Part shown: positions 55,267 to 64,000 of the stretch, one piece after another
Layout of the letters: each line of letters begins with the position of its first letter
Numbering within the stretch: the stretch's first letter is position 1
DNA from: Hymenopus coronatus
Lineage: Eukaryota; Arthropoda; Insecta; Mantodea; Hymenopodidae
Assembly: GCA_030762935.1 (NCBI GenBank)
Contig: CM060892.1
Span: 90,430,827 to 90,494,826 of the forward strand
Direction: 5' to 3'
Length of the DNA: 64,000 nucleotides
Notes under the pieces: model-generated
The model's input: the letters and a program-made list of their open reading frames with translations, nothing else
Databases searched by the model: none
Told to the model about the DNA's origin: nothing
Translations under genes and position numbers: made by a program

Positions 55267-56235
55267 TTTTTTTAAAAGTGTCATAGTTTCATGGAAAATC
55301 AGAAATAATATACGAAAAATAGTAAGGCAGTTAGCCTCTTTTATTTCCAGCCCAACATATGCAGATCATCATTTAATTAAACATTTCCCACAGCGAGAGA
55401 ATTCTGCTTATTTAAATCATAGATAACACTAATATATTGTAAAGGGTGAGAACTTGCTTTCTAAAAAACAGGACACGAAGGAACAAACATACTCGTTATT
55501 TCTGAATGGGAAGATAAATTAGAAACAAGAAATTAATGCAACTGTTTGGATTTCCTTTGTAGCTTTGCTTTAACGATTGCTCTGTTTCATGCTCTTCACT
55601 TTTTTGTGTTTCCTAAGTGCCTCTTCTTCTAACATCAACCCCACAGCTTCTTGCTAAGGAACAAACAAGAAAAGCTATGCTACGAGATTCTGGAAGTAGC
55701 TGAAAACCTGACATCAAGTTTAATTTCATTCTTTTCATCCATTTTTTTTCTGCGTCTCTTTTTCATCCACTCCTACTTTTATTGTATAACGTCGGAGACA
55801 AAACAAAAGGAAACAGAAAATAGAAATAAAATATCCTTGCCAAGGTCTTAATGGTACAAAGCTAAAGAGGGATGTAATACTTTACAGAAAGGATAAAAGA
55901 AAAATAGTGATAAAAAGCGAGCTTATTATATGGGCTCTTAAACTAATTGAAGTTTAAAGTTGAATTGTTTTATATACGTTAAACACTATGGAAAAGATGT
56001 TATGAAATAGAACTTTAACAGGAAGTGCAGTTTTTCTATTAAAAATATTTGACTCCTTCTCGTAGTTTTGCAGTTAATGAGAAATCCGGTGATACTGAAG
56101 ACAACTTCAACGTTATTTACAGATATTTAAAATGCATATTTCACTTCTTCCTCCAAGGAATATTTTTAAAATCTTTAACGGTACACTGGACACAACAAAA
56201 TCTTTACGTTGCATCCTTAATATATGTTGCATCTT
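55267..56235. other. Unassigned AT-rich DNA
   Basis: Includes a 66-codon frame with a Phe/Ser-rich run at 55651-55851 and no recognisable domain. Confidence 0.45.
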
Positions 56236-56237
56236 AA

Positions 56238-57095
56238 AAAATCTGATGTATTCCATTCAAATAACTTTCTCTCACTGTTCCCTATACAAACTATTCTAAC
56301 AAAATGTTGTTCTTTTTTCTACTTCATGCTAATCAAGATAAAACTAGCAGAATTAGTCTTATTACTTGCGTCTTTGTAATATAAAAAAATAAGGCAATAT
56401 ATTAGGCCAAAACATTAGTCAAATCTTTTAAAAGCTCATCGCTCTGTGAAGTAATTAAGTTTCGGTTCGCTTTCAATGGTCGCGTTCGAGGAAAGCTAGT
56501 AGTTTAAAATTGAAACCAATAACAAGAAATATTTCGCAAACGGCAAATTCTAAAGAAAAATGTACATGGCAAAAATTGTGTGTTATAACAGGGCTACACT
56601 TTTGTGTAATAAGTATTTACCTATCTCTTATGGTAAAACCGTTATGCAAACATTTTCCAAATCTTATCCAGAGCCAAGAGGTCTTCAGGGGCTATTCCCA
56701 GAAAATTCAAAATATAACTACATTTTATTTATGATGCAAATATCTTTAATATAGGGTATTTTAATCAAAATTGTTACAGCCATTTTTGAGAAAACCTACA
56801 TTTAAAAAAAAATTCCAAGTAAAGTGTAGTTTGTGGTGAGGATTTTCTTGAAAATCTTCGTATCACATCCTGGGACAATACTAAACATAAATACCAATTT
56901 TAGTATTTAACAACCATTTTGTTTCTGAGCTATGCTGTCCATAGACACACGGATATTTTTCTAAAATTTCTTGTTGCCGTTCAGGGGACCTTAAAACATA
57001 TTTCCGGCAAAATCTCGACATCGAATTTTTGGGTGTAACACAGTGCCTTCTCTAGCTATTGTATATGTACATATGGGATAGAGAAAATAAAAAAG
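56238..57095 (+). mobile_element. Family H copy 23, plus, variant subfamily
   Basis: Starts TCTGATGTATTCC after an A run, with CTTTCTCTCACTGTTCCC and TACAAACTATTC, the same 5' variant as copy 4. The tract is minimal (AGACACACGG). The 3' end, GCTATTGTATATGTACATAT, ends GATAGAGAAAATAAAAAAG. Confidence 0.75.
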
Positions 57096-57236
57096 AAAAC
57101 TTGGTAATCACTGCATTCAATTTTGTACGAAAGAAGAAATTTCATGTCGTAATTTTTTTCCCGGAGACACATCATGAAAACCTTTGTCTACCACAGATGA
57201 GCGGTAGAGGAGGTAAAAAAACAGAGACAAAAATGT
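57096..57236. other. Short unassigned spacer
   Basis: Between convergent family H copies, whose 3' ends face each other here. Confidence 0.35.
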
Positions 57237-58028
57237 TTACTTTCTCACACGTACTATGTACATAGTGTATAGAGAAGGTATTGCACTCCACCCAAAAATT
57301 CGATATTGAGATTCCCCCGGAAATATATGTTTTAGGGTCCCCTGTATTAAAAAAACAGCATTTTCAGAAAAAGGTCCGTGTGTGTGTCTGTGTGTGAAAA
57401 GTCGGTAAACTACCTAACTTGGTATTAAAGTTTAGTATCTCCCAGAGATGCGGCAAGAAGATTTTAAGAAAAACCCCTCCACCCCAAACTACCGTATACA
57501 TGGAATTTTTTTCGAAAATTTTAATTTTCTTTAAAATGGCCCTAACGATTTGGATTGAAATATTGTATATTAAAGATATTTATCTGACAAATAAAATGTA
57601 TATCTTGAATATTCTGGGAATATCCTCTAAAGAATAAAGTACTTTATTCTGGATGCATTTTAAGGAACTTTGCATAACTGCTAAACCGTAAGAGATGGAC
57701 AAAAACTTACATCACAAAAAATGTAGATCATATTAAAACATAACATTTATGTCTTATATATTTTTTTTTTCGTGGATTTGATCGTTTTGGAGATATTTCT
57801 GATTTTTGATTTCAACTTTAAATACTTACACTTTTCTCATGCATAAATTTGTCAACTCCTGTCTATATAAATAAAGAAACTTCAGTCACATAGCAACCAG
57901 CTTTTGAATATCACTTTAACCTATGGTACTCCCTTATTTCGCTCCTACTTACAAGGAAGCAGGGAATAAGACTATTTCTGCTAATCTTTTCTCGATCAGC
58001 ATGAGGTAAATAAGAGCATAAGTTTATT
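57237..58028 (-). mobile_element. Family H copy 24, minus
   Basis: Begins TTTACTTTCTCACACGTAC with hairpin ACTATGTACATAGTG and TATAGAGAAGG. The TG tract is short (57378-57394). The body reaches TTTCGCTCCTACTTACAAGG and GATCAGCATGAGGTAAATAA. The 5' terminal 50 bases are replaced by an ATT microsatellite. Confidence 0.8.
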
Positions 58029-58081
58029 ATTATTATTAGTATTAGTATTATTAGTATTACTATTATTATTATTATTATTTC
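58024..58081 (+). repeat. (TTA)n microsatellite
   Basis: TTATTATTATTAGTATTAGT and similar repeats at the junction of two minus-strand family H pieces. Confidence 0.9.
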
Positions 58082-58365
58082 GAGATTATCCAAGTTATTT
58101 GTTTTAGTTTTAAGGTACTTGGTTCCTATCATTCTTTTCGTCTTCCTTTGTTTACTTCTAGGAAGATAAGCTGATTTAATTGTAATTGATTCAAATAGCG
58201 ACCAGCTTTTAGAAGATTTCAGTAACGCTTTAGCCTGTGCACTCTCTTATTTCGCTTCCAGTTACAGTAAGACAATTCGCTAATGTTTATCACGATATAG
58301 ATAAAATAATCTTTTACAATTAAATTTTGTTTGTGGAACAGCTAGAGAAAGTCATCAGATTTTTC
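58082..58365 (-). mobile_element. Family H 5' part, minus, variant
   Basis: AGTTTTAAGGTACTTGGTTC, GCGACCAGCTTTTAGAAG, TTTAGCCTGTGCACTCTC and GGAACAGCTAGAGAAAGTCA match the 5' third. The GTGAATGGAACACA part is lost just before CATCAGATTTTT. Confidence 0.6.
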
Positions 58366-58795
58366 ATTGCACAGGGTGCTTGGAATCGAAACGCATGGAG
58401 CAGTAGCAGCAGCTGATAATAAAGAATTAAGTTTCCCGTATAATAAATGCCGTCCTCTCATTTAGGAACGTTATTGAGGAGGCAGAAATAGAATAAGAAG
58501 CGAATACCCTGCATTTCTTGGGAATTAAATATTCTACGTTCTTTCATAGCTGGGCAGTCGGAGGAGCACAAAACCAAATTCCTGGTTCTTTAATAGTAGG
58601 CGCAAGGGTCAGTCCCATAAGCGACGGTATGGAACATGAACCACTAATACTGTCCTGGCCTTTATAAAGGACCAGCAATGTCGTTAAGGTTTAGAATAAA
58701 ATGCCTGAGGTAGTTTGTGCATGCTTAGAAAGTGACCTAGCCTCTTCCCAGCAACGGTTAACAACTGAAGACCATTTAAGTAAGAAATATTCACC
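58366..58795. other. Unassigned DNA
   Basis: No recognised repeat or coding sequence. Confidence 0.4.
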
Positions 58796-58796
58796 T

Positions 58797-59700
58797 AAAA
58801 ATATGATATGTTACAATAACATGAGTTCCTCTAGCTGCTCTACAAACAACTCCTTACAAAAGGGTATTCTGCTTATTACACAATGCTATTCGAGATAAAC
58901 ATTAGCAGAAAGTTCTTATTACTTAGTGTCTTATAAGTTAAAGGGGACTAAGGGAATGCATTAGGCTAAAGTGATAGTCAAATGTTTTAAAAGCTGTCGT
59001 TATGCGATTGTGATTGCAAATCGCTTCTTTGCTTGGCCAGGAGCAAGAGCTAAAGAAAAACGGACACTTCCTGTCTGAAAAAAGTTTAAGTGCTTTACAA
59101 TTGAAACCAATAAAAACTAATATCTCGGAAACGGTTACCTCACGAGAAAAACGTGAAGGACATATTTTGTGTTTTGACGACATTTACATTTCTGTGTAGT
59201 AGGTTTTTGTCTATTTCTTACGTTTACCAGTTAATCATAAGTTATACAAATGTCATCGAAAATGAAGAGGTTTTCAGAGGCCATTCCAAGGAAATACAAG
59301 AAATGCATTTCATTTGCCATGAAAATATGTTAAACATATGTCATTCTAATAAAAATCTCTCTAGCTACTTTTGAGAGAATAAAAATTTTCGCAAACATAT
59401 TCCATGTAAAGGGTATTGGGGGCTTGCGGAATTTTCGTGTCGCATCCTTAGAAGATACTGAACTTGTATACCAGATTTGGTTTACAGTGGACTTTTCCTT
59501 TTCGAGCTATACTGCTCAAAGATTCAAACAAAAAATCACAGACACTCATACAGACATATTTCTAAAAATGCTTTTTTTTTTTGATCCAGGGGTCTCAAAA
59601 CATGGTGTTTCCGGTAAAATCTGGTATAAATAATTTGGGTGAAATGCAATATCTTCTCTGTCCACTACGTACATTATATATACATGATAGAGAAAGAAAA
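58797..59700 (+). mobile_element. Family H copy 25, plus, variant subfamily
   Basis: Starts AATATGATATGTTACAATA, then GAGTTCCTCTAGCTGCTC and TACAAACAACTCC (the copy 4/23 type of 5' end). The tract region is nearly empty of CA (CACAGACACTCATACAGAC). The 3' end, CACTACGTACATTATATA, ends GATAGAGAAAGAAAATAC. Confidence 0.75.
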
Positions 59701-59955
59701 TACATACAGGAGTATCATGAATTAATAAAACCCATAATAAAGCTTAAAACGCATGGACTGAGAAACTAAAGACTGCATAAATTAACTTATGTCCGATAAT
59801 TTAGAACAGAATTTCGAAATTCGGCAAACAGGTTTCACTCTAAGTAGAGCTTCATACTAGCAAGTGAAGATTATAACACCCAGTGAAATAAAATATGTAT
59901 AATAATTGATTGACTTGCCCGTACCTGTGATGGTGTAGTACCTGCCTGCTCTACC
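59701..59955. other. Short unassigned spacer
   Basis: Lies between two plus-oriented family H copies. Nothing recognised. Confidence 0.35.
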
Positions 59956-59957
59956 TC

Positions 59958-60795
59958 CATTCACATTACTTTCTCTACATCTACTTAAATTATTGGTAAA
60001 AAGCATATTCTTCTATCTACTGTATGATAATCGAAATAACCATTAGCAAAAATTATTTTAATTACTTGCTTCCTTGTAATAAGAGGGAAAATAAGGGAAC
60101 ACCTAGGTTAAAACGATAGTTAAATATTTTAAAAGCTGGTTGCCATGTGGGTGAAATGCGTTTCTGTGCAGGGCCAGGAATTTGCAACTTACCGCGTGGG
60201 AAAAGTAAATATTTTAAAACTGAAACAAATACAAGGAATATCATAGAAATGGTGAATTTCTTGACAAGAACGAATATGATAAATTGCGCATTTTAACGGG
60301 ATTTACACTTTTTGTGTAGTAAGCTTTTGTCTATCTGTTACGGTTTATCAACTACGCAAAAATCAGCAAAATTCATTCAGAATAAAGAAGACTTTAGAGG
60401 CTATTTCCAGAAAATTCAAGATATACATTTTATTTGCCGGATAAATATATTTAATATACGGTGTTTTAATCATCTTTGAGAGAATTTAAATTATCGAATT
60501 TTTTTCCATGTAAAGCGTAGTTTGGGGTGGGAGAATTTTTCTCAAAGTATTCATGACGCATCCCTGGAAAATACCAAACTTAAATACCAAGGTTGGTATT
60601 TTACCGTCTTTTCGTTTTTCAGTTATCGTGTTCACAGACACACGGACACATACACCACATACACACTCACACACATACGGACCTTTTTCTAAAAAAAAAA
60701 TAAGGGGGGGATTTAGGCGGCCCTACAACATATATTTCCGGTGAAATCTCACAATCGAATTTTTGGGTGGAATTTTTCTCTAAACCTGTAGTGAA
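59958..60795 (+). mobile_element. Family H copy 26, plus, worn 3' end
   Basis: TCCATTCACATTACTTTCTC marks the 5' end. A palindrome-like AAATACCAAGGTTGGTATTT lies at 60583-60602, and an interrupted CA tract at 60640-60675. The 3' hairpin has decayed (TCTCTAAACCTGTAGTG). An inverted family 5' end follows within about 25 bases. Confidence 0.7.
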
Positions 60796-60817
60796 AGTGA
60801 TCAAAATAAAAATTGAA

Positions 60818-60889
60818 GCCTAACAACAATTTTATATTTTTGTAGCATAATGGGTACAGAAAGTCATTGAATGGAAAGTTACGATTTTT
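60818..60889 (-). mobile_element. Inverted family H 5' end after copy 26
   Basis: AAGCCTAACAACAATTTT, TGTAGCATAATGGGTACAG and AAAGTCATTGAATGGAAAG then TTACGATTTTT. It is the family 5' terminus in reverse and the third case of this joint. Confidence 0.55.
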
Positions 60890-60892
60890 AAT

Positions 60893-60980
60893 TTCTCTGT
60901 CACTTACATATATTAGCTAACATGAAGTATTGTATTCCACCCAAAAGTTCGATAAAGATATTTCATTGGAAATAACGACT
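60893..60980 (-). mobile_element. Family H 3' end fragment, minus
   Basis: TTTCTCTGTCACTTAC, then GTATTGTATTCCACCC, AAAAGTTCGATAAAG and ATATTTCATTGGAAATA. Only the last 90 bases of the element remain. Confidence 0.5.
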
Positions 60981-61148
60981 GTAAATCTTTAATGGAGCGC
61001 AGGTCCACAGGCACGAAGAGTTCAGTTAGTCTACCTGAAGGTTTCTATAAGAAGAACGCTTTAATAATAACCAACGTAAATACACGTTCTTGGACTCCCT
61101 GAATAAATTAATAGAAATATTTTTATACTAGATCCCTGTGTGTTTCTT
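60981..61148. other. Unassigned spacer
   Basis: No feature recognised. Confidence 0.35.
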
Positions 61149-61179
61149 TCTTAATTTTTATTGTTACTATTTATCTATA

Positions 61180-61570
61180 ATAATTAGCAACTGGTGTAAA
61201 TATTACATCCCACCCAAAAATTCAATACCTTGATCTCACCATACATATATGTTTTTCTCCCTGAATAAATACTTACATTTTTATAATAAAATTAATGTAC
61301 GTGTGTGTATGTGAACAGCATAATTCAGAAAACGAAATAAAATACGCTTAAATGCTTACTTGGTATTTAACTTATGAGGCATATGCTACACGCGAAGATT
61401 TTTAATACAATTTCCTACCTAGCATTACGTTTACTGGAAAAATATTCTTATTTTTACTATCTCATAAAATAACATATAACATGTACATTTTGAAGTATCC
61501 AAGAATACTCTGTAAAGAATCTTCATTTTGAGTCTGTATAGCTAATCTTACTACTCAATTTTATGTAATC
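61180..61570 (-). mobile_element. Family H fragment, minus, worn
   Basis: ATTACATCCCACCCAAAAAT, CAATACCTTGATCTCACC and a short TG tract (61302-61312), followed by a body with TGGTATTTAACTT and CACGCGAAGATTTT. The 5' half is missing. This is one of the most diverged pieces. Confidence 0.5.
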
Positions 61571-61587
61571 CCTTAAATCACATACTT

Positions 61588-62446
61588 TATACTTTCTCTA
61601 CACGTACTATGTATATAGTATAAAGAGGAAGTGATGTATTCCACTCAAAAATTCCATATCGAGATTTCACCGGAAATACATGTTTTGGATTCCCCCAAAC
61701 CCAAAAAAAAGTTAGACAAAGGTCCGTCTGTGCGAGTTTGTATGTCTGTGTGTACGTGTGTCTGTGGACAAAATTGCTCAAAAACGAAAAGACCGGTAAA
61801 TACCAAAATTGGCATTTAAGTTAGGTAGGTATCTTTCAAGGAAGCCACACGAAGATGTTCAAGAAAATTTTCCCAACCTAAACTACCCTTTACATGGAAA
61901 GAATTTCGAAAATGTTTATTTCCTCAAAAAAAGCCTCCAATGATTTTGATTAAAATCTCTTTTATTTAAGATATTTACATGACAAAAAATATATCTTGAA
62001 TTCTCTGGGAATAACTCTAAAGACCTCTTTATTCGGAATGATTTTATTGAATTTTAGATAACTGGTAAACCGTAAGAGGTAGACTAAACTTACAACGCAA
62101 AATCAAACAATTTGTCTCATATACATTTTTGGTGGAGTTGGCCGTTTTCGAGATATTCCTTGTTATTGATTTCAGTTTTAAATACTTTTCTCATAAAGTA
62201 CGAGAACTTGTCAACTCCTGGCCATGCTAAGAAACGGATTTATTTTCCATAGTAACCAATTTTAAAACATCTGACTATCGGTTAAGCCTAATGTATTCCC
62301 TTATTTTCCATCTACTTATAAGGAGCTAAGTAATAGGACCATTTATGCGAATGTTTTAGCATAAGAGGGAAGAATAGCTTATTAACAACAATTTGTTACA
62401 GAGATATAGAGAGAGAGTCATGTGAATATAACAGAGCAGAGTTTTC
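61588..62446 (-). mobile_element. Family H copy 28, full length, minus
   Basis: Begins ATACTTTCTCTACACGTAC with hairpin ACTATGTATATAGTAT. The TG/TC tract is at 61738-61763, and AATACCAAAATTGGCATTT lies in the palindrome position. It ends AGATATAGAGAGAGAGTCAT and GAATATAACAGAGCAGA. Confidence 0.8.
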
Positions 62447-62544
62447 TTATACTAATATAAAGAATTTAAATGACTTTATAATTTAAAACTGTGTATATTG
62501 TATTCATCCTATATTATATTAAATATGTGACTAAGTAGTAGAAG

Positions 62545-62650
62545 TTCATATTTATTAACATGAAGTAAATAAGACAGTAAAATATTGTAAATGCCTTGAA
62601 GAGTGAGCAGTGATAAGCATGTGAATGGAATACATTAACAAATTTTGAAT
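62545..62650 (-). mobile_element. Family H 5' end fragment, minus
   Basis: TATTAACATGAAGTAAATAA and AGCATGTGAATGGAATACAT match the 5' terminus in reverse, with most of the intervening bases changed. Confidence 0.4.
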
Positions 62651-63245
62651 GTATACACAATACGATATTTGTTTTATATTTTCCTACTCATTATAAGGGA
62701 CTAAATTCTCCTACTGAAGAAAAATCTTCGCATACCATTTTCTTAAAAATTGTTTGCAATCCAATATAGTTAGTCCTTCGTCTCTCCTATTCTTTGATGA
62801 AAGGAGAAGGTCTTTTGTGTTGTGTATGTAACCTCCACTTGAAAGTGCAGGCAGCGGATATTAAAGTTAGCTTCTCCCTGCTTCCAATAGAGGATGGGAT
62901 GGGTGAGATGGACAACTAGCTAGAGAGGTTTCCCTCCGGCTAACCTGCCACCAAAATCCCTCTCCTGTTTACCACGCCACCCGCAAATCTAAACCCAACT
63001 AGAGGCTCACACACATACTTAACGTAAGGTACATGTCTAAACAAAATGGACACCCAAGAAACACACCAAAGAGAAGACCTGGAGCTATTGATGTAGAAAA
63101 GTAAGCAAAAACTCCAACTCATTGTTGTCCTCCCTGCATTATATCGTTAGATCAATACAGTTTTCAGAAGTTTATTTACATCAAATATTGTTTTGTATTT
63201 TTATATGAGGTACAAAATAACGTATGTACCTATTCATCATATTCC
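62651..63245. other. Unassigned DNA, GC-richer at 62810-63010
   Basis: No repeat or gene recognised. The 60-codon minus frame at 62940-63122 has no domain. Confidence 0.4.
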
Positions 63246-63249
63246 ATTT

Positions 63250-64000
63250 TTACTTTCTCCTCATGTACTATATGCGTAGTATATAGATAAGGTATTGTAT
63301 TGAACCCAAAACAATTAGATACCAATATTTCACTGGAAATACATGTTTTGAGGCCCGATAAATAAAAAAATATACGTGTCTATCTGTGTGTGTGTCTGTG
63401 GGCAGCATAATTCAAAAACGAAAAGGCCGTTATATACCAAACTTTATTTTTAACTTAGAAATCTCCTAAGGATGCAACACGAACATTTTCAGGAAAATCC
63501 CTCCATATCCAACTACCCTTTACATGGAAAAAACTTTAAAATTTTTTATTTTCTCAAAAATGGCTCTAACGATTTTGATTAAAATATTTACATGACAAAT
63601 AAAATCGATATCTTCAATTTTCTGGGAATAGCCTCTGAAGACATGTTTATTCTAGATGAATTTTGCGAAATTTTGCATAACTGGTAAGCTGTAAGAGATA
63701 GGCAAAAACTTGCTAAAAAATGTACATCTCGTTAAAACACATAATTTATGTTATATGTATTTGTTTCGTGAAGTGGACCGTGTTATAGATATTCCTTATT
63801 ATTAGTTTCAGCTTTATGATTTTCTCATAAGCGAATTTGTCAACTCCTGTCCAGCAAATAAAAGCACTTCAATCACAGAGCAACCAACTTTTAAAATATT
63901 TGACTATCGAATAAGTTTATGGTACTCTTATATGTCCCTTTTACTTACAAGCAAGTAATAAGACACTTTCTGCTAATTTTGTCCTCATTAGCATTAAGTA
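63250..64000 (-). mobile_element. Family H copy 30, minus, cut by window end
   Basis: Begins TTTTTACTTTCTCCTC with hairpin ACTATATGCGTAGTATAT. The TG tract is at 63386-63398. The body includes GGATGCAACACGAACATTTT, CTACCCTTTACATGG and TTTCTGGGAATAGCC. The sequence stops about 60 bases before the expected 5' terminus, at GCATTAAGTA. Confidence 0.85.

Noticed and set aside
3042..64000. Family H as an ordinary MITE with TIR ACTTTCTCTA
   Set aside because: The nested copy at 15337-16162 shows the element continues about 24 bp beyond the internal ACTTTCTCTA at the 5' side, so the repeat is asymmetric. No consistent target duplication was seen around copies.

Overview
The window looks like intergenic nuclear DNA from an arthropod with a large, AT-rich, repeat-rich genome, most likely an insect and possibly a polyneopteran (cockroach, stick insect, orthopteroid). 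The support is tRNA-derived SINEs with pol III boxes, relics of mariner and Tc-type transposons, and two nuclear copies of mitochondrial DNA that read correctly only with the invertebrate mitochondrial code (AGA = Ser, TGA = Trp, ATA = Met). No host protein-coding exon, rRNA gene or functional tRNA gene could be supported. Most open frames are short by-products of microsatellites or repeats.

The dominant component is one noncoding repeat, called family H here. A full copy is about 830-900 bp. It starts TCTGATGTG, has a subterminal ACTTTCTCTA about 24 bp in, then a roughly 550 bp body, a TACCAA/TTGGTA palindrome, a (CA)n tract, a T tract, the block TTTCCGGTGAAATCTCGG, and a 3' hairpin ending TAGAGAAAGT. 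About 33 pieces in both orientations cover roughly 22 kb, about a third of the window and about two thirds of the stretch after 50.6 kb. The architecture (TC start, asymmetric terminal inverted repeat, 3' hairpin, central microsatellite, A/T-tract insertion, tandem copies, no coding capacity) resembles the Helentron-associated elements of arthropods (HINE/DINE-1). That assignment is inference.

Layout: 1-6.9 kb holds old SINE pieces, one full H copy and fragments. 6.9-8.3 kb is an H cluster. 8.5-9.9 kb is a dead mariner on the minus strand. 10.2-16.2 kb has H copies, including one H copy inserted inside another. 16.8-17.6 kb is a family carrying terminal inverted repeats and a tRNA-like domain, with a SINE inserted in it and an exact target-site duplication. 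17.7-18.6 kb is a Tc/mariner-type foldback element with 267-bp arms and a partial transposase. 19-28 kb has H copies, SINEs, an LTR-promoter-like stretch and unassigned DNA. 29.4-35.6 kb is an H cluster with a head-to-tail trio. 35.9-36.3 kb is a second Tc-type relic. 39.0 and 41.6 kb are mitochondrial nad4 and nad5 fragments. 44.4 kb is a 49-bp minisatellite. 47-49.4 kb holds SINEs and tRNA-bearing repeats. 50.6-64 kb is nearly continuous H copies, one next to a third Tc-type relic.

The repeats record an order of events: SINE into tRNA-bearing element, H into the tail of a SINE, a SINE of the same group into H, and H into H. Family H therefore overlapped in time with at least one SINE family. 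All family assignments come from reading the sequence and recalling family motifs; no database search or fold calculation was run.
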